Shown piece by piece: positions 61,951 through 64,000 of a DNA stretch of 64,000 nucleotides. Numbering within the stretch: position 1 is the stretch's first letter; every line of letters starts with the position of its first letter. Source of the stretch: Toxonevra muliebris (lineage: Eukaryota > Arthropoda > Insecta > Diptera > Pallopteridae). Under the pieces are notes generated by a model. The model was not told the DNA's origin. It made no database searches and saw only the letters and a list, made by a program, of their open reading frames with translations. Both the position numbers and the translations under genes were made by a program. The stretch lies in the NCBI GenBank assembly GCA_963691655.1, contig OY829328.1:71118400-71182399 (forward strand), read 5' to 3'.

Positions 61951-63998
61951 TTATTTCATTAAAATCTCTTTTTCCAATTCCACGGATATATCATTTTTGC
62001 TTATGTTTGAATGTAAAAACATAATTTGATTAATTAAATTTGGTTCTATGCCCTTTTCTGAAATTAAATTTTTGGCTGCGGAAATAATTCTTTCAGACAC
62101 CACACAATTAGCTGGCGTTGCTAATATTTGGCAACTTAACTTATATAAAAGTGGAAACTCTCCCTGATGCAAATGCCACCATTGCAGAATGTTAAAGTCA
62201 TCATGAAAGGTGACATTGGTACTTTGATACATTAGTATTTCGCTTTCAGCTCTAACATCCGAATATGCAGTCGTATTTTCGGTGGGTTGTACAAAATCAT
62301 TAAAAAGGTCTGTGTTACTTAATGAAACACTGGATGTGGTGGATGTGGATATATTGTGAACTTTAACATCGTCCGATATTTCTCCTAGATAACTAATCAT
62401 TATGCGTTTACATTCGTCTTTTACAAGCTTTTTGTCACTTTCAGAAAATGGTATTAACTTATTAGCTGGAGGGAACAGAAATAGCGCCATTTTATGATAT
62501 ACCGTGATATTTGGTAAAACTTGTGTTTCTAAACACGCGTTTAGTTTTTCTTTTAGATGTTTAACAATTTCTAGGTCCCCTGTGTTGATAATACAAATCT
62601 TCTTTAAACGATGAATGTGTGCGTATACCAAATGAAGTGTAACATTATAATCAGCTTCCAGCTTTCTTGAAGTTTCTTCGAAAGACTGCAAAAAATTAGC
62701 AAGTGACGTTATGTAGTTTAAGTTTAACTTCTTAATCTTTTGCGACTCATTTTCATGTTCCAAAATGTTAATTATTTCATCCCAATTTTTTGATATGGCA
62801 TCGAATAAATAGTACACCTTATTCCATCGGTTAAAACAGAAGGTTTTTAAAGTCGTTTTTAGAGTGACACCAATGCCCATTTCTAACAAATATTGCACCA
62901 TTTCAGTGCACATACTATAGAGCTCAGCGATTCCAGGAACTTCCTTTGTTGATTTTTCTAGTGCATCATGTAGTAAGTGATTAATGCAATAAATATGATT
63001 GCATGACCGGAATGCCCCATCCATGTTTATGTCTCTATCGGTTATAATGGTAGCTTTGCCGCTAAACTCGCAATCGAAATCGTTTAATAGTTTGCAGACT
63101 TTCAATTCTATGTTTTCAACTAAAATAAATAAATGCTATTATTGTAAGCATGCAGAAATTATAATTATAATTTTTTTTCTAATAAATACTTGTGCATTTC
63201 TCGTTTTCCAGAAGTTTTATTCCAAGTAGTCTGTTTACTAACAATCCACTTTGTACATAGTGTATCGAGAGTGACATAAATGTCCGAAAATAATTATCGG
63301 TCCACACTGCTGGTGTTAGCCCAAATCCGATGTCTTTTATTAAATTTATTTCATCTTTTATTTTAACAAAGTATAAGTCATATAATTGTTCAACGTTTTT
63401 AGAAATAATACTAGCATGTGGTAGTAGTTTTTCTACGTCTACATTTTCTCCATATTTAGCTCCTACAAAAATGAGAAACTCTGCAAACGCTTTTAAACCT
63501 GAATCTTCAATTATTTTAAAAGATCGGCAGTCTTCTATAAACCATTCTGTAATCGCTCGCACTCCATTCTTTTTCACTTCTATAGAATCCACTTCAACTT
63601 TTGGAGCGGCAGCACGATTATTTAATTTTGAAAGTATATAGCATTTGTGCTTAACCAAATTTGAAGTGGTATTTCGATTGAACTTGTATACATTTGAGCA
63701 AGTCCTGCAGTAAACCATTTTCTTAATTTCTTCTCCCCAAGAATTTTCAACTTTCCCGAAAACTTGCCACACTTGACTCCTGCCTCTTTTATTGCTTACT
63801 TTAAAGTCGCCGCTCAAAATTTTTGCTTTTATAACTGAATTGTCTAATTGTCCACCATTGGAGTTATTTGAGACATTCGAGTCGTTTGATGATGCCTGTT
63901 TTTAAAGCATTATTGAAATAAAAAAAATTAATGAATAATATTCATTGAATATATATTGGGCTCAATATTGAAGAAAAACTTACATCATCCAGTTCCAT
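61951..63998 (-). CDS. hAT-transposase-derived gene, copy 3
   Basis: Three exons, 63998-63984 (MELDD), 63895-63190 and 63119-61951, give 629 residues. Exon 2 is again exactly 706 nt. It has the BED-type finger (CRTC..HKC), ITDRD with Asp268, and a dimerisation end altered to ATPANCVVSER but keeping Glu. The TxD position reads LTPAVWTD, so the first catalytic Asp is Ala as in copy 2. Its leader lies beyond the window edge, so the promoter is unseen. It has the same orientation as copy 1 and opposite to copy 2. Amino-acid differences from the other copies are spread along the length, so this is not a very recent duplicate. Confidence 0.8.
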
Positions 63999-64000
63999 TT

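Overview
The window is insect nuclear DNA. It is AT-rich, has short GT-AG introns, carries insect-specific gene families and is heavily loaded with decayed transposons. The genes (divergent ionotropic receptors, a GH13 maltase, garz/GBF1, HID1) and the style of the repeats fit a higher fly, plausibly a tephritid-like acalyptrate. The species cannot be fixed from the sequence alone.

Layout. 0-8 kb: two tandem plus-strand ionotropic receptors (1624-2886 and 5829-7693). The first lacks the N-terminal region and the second carries a frameshift; retroelement relics lie between them. 8-19 kb: no host gene seen. This stretch holds a minisatellite, a non-LTR retroelement with two tRNA-headed SINEs nested in it, microsatellites, further retroelement relics and two palindromic MITE-like elements. 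19.2-21.5 kb: a five-exon secreted alpha-glucosidase on the minus strand. 22.2-23.3 kb: a foldback-like element whose arms are built of short GTCAATTGGA-type repeats. 25.4 kb: an intact tRNA-His. 26-28.3 kb: decayed Tc1/mariner and non-LTR pieces.

29.3-47.4 kb is the conserved core. garz (the GBF1-type Arf exchange factor) runs on the minus strand with ten canonical coding exons plus a phase-compatible alternative last exon. hid-1 runs divergently on the plus strand with two exons. Both products act at the Golgi/trans-Golgi and they share a 1.4 kb start-to-start interval.

47.4-64 kb: a ~90 bp dimeric tandem repeat, a SINE, a pogo/Tigger-like MITE, a nested inverted-repeat element, and then three intact intron-bearing genes derived from a hobo/Hermes-type hAT transposase. 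The three share exon structure (15 nt, 706 nt, ~1.15 kb) and an N-terminal BED-type finger, but all three have lost the expected first catalytic Asp. Copies 1 and 2 face away from each other across a decayed Tc1/mariner element. A hAT-type MITE sits in the leader of copy 2. This trio is the most interesting feature of the window.
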